NCBI GenBank assembly: GCA_033297205.1
Contig: MU859542.1
Coordinates: 1 to 10,270, forward strand
From: Pseudoneurospora amorphoporcata
Taxonomy: Eukaryota > Ascomycota > Sordariomycetes > Sordariales > Sordariaceae
Length of the DNA: 10,270 bases
Direction of reading: 5' to 3'
The notes beneath the pieces are model-generated. The model had not been told where the DNA came from and made no database searches. It saw only the letters and a list, made by a program, of their open reading frames with translations. Shown here piece after piece: positions 8,775 to 10,270 of the stretch; the stretch's first letter is position 1; each line of letters opens with the position of its first letter. The translations under genes and the position numbers were made by a program.

Positions 8775-8869
8775 GCACTAGTGCTGGTGCTAGAAAATCA
8801 CGAGTTAGACTGCTCAGTCTGGGCTGGTCTGGGCGCCCAGACTAGGGTAGCCAGTGCAGTACGACTGCA
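8775..8869. repeat. cluster of four palindromes inside the element
   Basis: In 95 bases there are GCACTAGTGC (8775-8784), AGACTG-CT-CAGTCT (8807-8820), the perfect 16-bp palindrome GTCTGGGCGCCCAGAC (8827-8842), and TGCAGT-ACG-ACTGCA (8855-8869). All arms match perfectly. TCTGGGC occurs at 8818-8824 and 8828-8834, and its reverse complement at 8835-8841. Confidence 0.9.
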
Positions 8870-8956
8870 GGGGTCTGAACGTGTACTGGGCTGAAATCTG
8901 GGAGCTTGGCAGGCACGGTACAACCTAGATAGGTGTGGGACTATAGCAGGTCGCTA

Positions 8957-9034
8957 GGGTTCGGGTTATGTATGGGGAAAAAATGTGGATCTACGTGCGA
9001 GTAGAGTTTTGCCAACGTGCGAGTAGCGCTTCTC
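8957..9034 (-). repeat. right terminal inverted repeat (78 bp)
   Basis: This is the reverse complement of the left terminal repeat with four substitutions. The 12-mer is present twice as ACGTGCGAGTAG, at 8993-9004 and 9015-9026, again 22 bp apart. It ends at the C of GCGCTTCTC, directly before the right target duplication. Confidence 0.95.
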
Positions 9035-9042
9035 TTTAATAT
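9035..9042. repeat. 8-bp target site duplication, right copy
   Basis: TTTAATAT, identical to 8277-8284, directly follows the right terminal repeat. Confidence 0.88.
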
Positions 9043-10270
9043 ATCTGCTATTAGCAATGATAATAGAGCGCAACCGCTTAGATATAGAGTATATAAGTTT
9101 CTTCATATACGACTCTAGGTAAGAAACCTATACTTTATTAATAATTATTTTAAAGGCATTCCTAATTAGTCTAATAGAGTAATTGTATTTAATCTAGTTA
9201 AAATTAGGCAAATAAACTAACTATATAATTTATTTATCTGTAGAGAATAATTCGTTAAGTGCTGTCTTTATTGTGCGAGAGGTATAAGAGAGTACGTTAT
9301 CCTACTATATGATCTAGTTGTAATCTGCGAATTAGAAAGTATAAAATAATAGCAATATATATTCTTAATAATTAATAGAGTTAATCTTCTCCTAATTTTT
9401 ATCTTAAATTAAATAAAGCCCTTTAACGCTGCTAATAAAATAGCTCTAAAATATTTACCTATTAGCTTTCTAATAAATTTGAATTATATTATTAGAGTTT
9501 TTTTCTAAGAATAATAATATATTTACGCTTAGAACCCAAGTTGTTAATCAAAGTTTCGTCAGATTAAATCTAATTCTCCTATTTAAATAATATTAGCTCT
9601 ACTTAGCGTAAAGCAAATTGTAAACGAGTTGGTTAATTTTTAAGGCTTAAAGGCTGGTAGATCAGTTGGAGGATCCTATGGGTACTAATTTGTTATATCG
9701 CGCTTTAAATTATACGGGCTTTATATAGCTCCAAAATTAGAAGAGTTTTATAGATTTTAAATTATAATAGAAAGTACTTTAATTTACGTAGAGTTTATAA
9801 AAATTTAACAATTATCTAGTAAATCTCTAGCAGTATAATATTAGGTCAATTATATAAGTTATATTTAGGTTAAGTACGTATTATAATAATATATATAACT
9901 TACTGTTTAATAAAGTAGAGGTTGTGAGCGATTTAAGATATAGTTATATTAGTGTAAAAGCGTAGTACTTTAACTATAATCCGCTTCTTATATAAAGTAA
10001 GTGCAAATTTCCAGGCTGGATTAATATAATATTATATAAAATTAAAGTTATTAATATTAATGTTAACGTGTGGCTAGTATTGTGCCTTGTAACTGCCCTG
10101 TACTACTCAGTAGTATAGTAGGCTGGTCACTGAGGAACTTAGTCTCCACAGAATGTATTAGAATAATAGGGCTTAGCCATTGCGTTCTCAGCCTCGCTAC
10201 CGTTCTTGGCTTCGCCACTATATTCTTGGCTTCGCTAACTTATCCAGCATTCCTTCTAGATTGATTAGTC
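9043..10270. repeat. AT-rich, TpA-rich decayed repeat DNA, right of the transposon
   Basis: About 1.2 kb of AT-rich sequence dense in TA steps and in stop codons on both strands. No protein family can be read in any frame. Composition and stop density fit an old transposable element ruined by RIP, the usual fate of duplicated DNA in many Pezizomycotina. From about 10070 the composition becomes more balanced; a 64-codon ORF at 10070-10264 there shows no family features and is probably chance. Confidence 0.55.
10185..10242. repeat. 20-bp tandem repeat, about 3 copies
   Basis: TTCTTGGCTTCGCCACTATA (10203-10222) and TTCTTGGCTTCGCTAACTTA (10223-10242) are adjacent 20-bp copies sharing their first 13 bases. 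A shorter, more diverged copy, TTCTCAGCCTCGCTACCG, precedes them at 10185-10202. It lies at the end of the AT-rich block and has higher GC than it. Such short arrays often sit at the 3' ends of retroelements, but no element is identified here. Confidence 0.75.

Larger units (their letters stand above)
8285..9034. mobile_element. 750-bp non-autonomous DNA transposon (MITE-like, hAT-type target duplication)
   Basis: The element is bounded by 78-bp inverted repeats (74/78 identical) and an exact 8-bp target duplication. No ORF of note lies inside, so it must be mobilised by a transposase encoded elsewhere. The 8-bp duplication and its T/A pattern point to the hAT superfamily. However, hAT terminal repeats are usually only 10-30 bp and usually start with C/TAG, whereas this one starts GAGAAGCGC. 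A Mutator-like or other 8-bp-duplicating family (P, Merlin) is therefore possible. The interior has clearly higher GC than the AT-rich DNA around it, which suggests it inserted after that DNA had decayed. The intact ends and exact duplication suggest a fairly recent insertion. The interior carries several hairpins and a 7-mer found in both orientations. Confidence 0.9.

Noticed and set aside
9655..9690. TAGATCAGTTGGAGGATC, resembling a tRNA D arm / A box (possible SINE head)
   Set aside because: The anticodon arm does not form and no B box follows; in AT-rich decayed DNA this is probably chance or too degraded to call.
10070..10264. 64-codon ORF near the right edge
   Set aside because: Hydrophobic but without recognisable family, covering a tandem repeat and next to decayed DNA; treated as chance.

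Overview
The window looks like nuclear DNA of a filamentous ascomycete (Pezizomycotina). The introns carry GTGAGT, GTATGT or GTAAGT donors and CTAAC branch sites a short way before the acceptor. The two recognisable genes are conserved eukaryotic housekeeping genes. The right end is AT/TpA-rich sequence of the kind left by repeat-induced point mutation (RIP). No bacterial signals, tRNA, rRNA or CRISPR were found.

Layout, left to right. Bases 1-95 are a perfect (AAT)n microsatellite cut by the window edge. After about 540 bases of upstream sequence, a three-exon gene on the + strand (639-1871) encodes a 182-residue Bet1-type Qc-SNARE for ER-Golgi transport. A 742-base convergent intergenic region follows. 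On the - strand, a two-exon gene (4319 down to 2614) encodes a 527-residue homologue of anaphase-promoting complex subunit 15 (Apc15/Mnd2). Neither gene is given as one open reading frame by simple ATG-to-stop reading; both needed splicing to be resolved. The two genes are not functionally linked beyond being neighbours.

From about 4320 to 8080 lie some 3.7 kb of ordinary base composition in which I recognise no gene. It holds the apc15 upstream region, small tandem repeats, a tRNA-like half-cloverleaf and one weak candidate for a spliced small ORF. From about 8081 to the end the sequence turns AT-rich and stop-ridden.

The most interesting object sits in that AT-rich block. It is an intact 750-bp non-autonomous DNA transposon (MITE-like) at 8285-9034, with 78-bp terminal inverted repeats (74/78 identical) and an exact 8-bp target duplication TTTAATAT. 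The duplication fits the hAT pattern nTnnnnAn. Each terminal repeat contains the 12-mer CTACTCGCACGT twice, 22 bp apart, and the interior is packed with short palindromes and copies of TCTGGGC/GCCCAGA. It encodes nothing, so it would need a transposase supplied from elsewhere.
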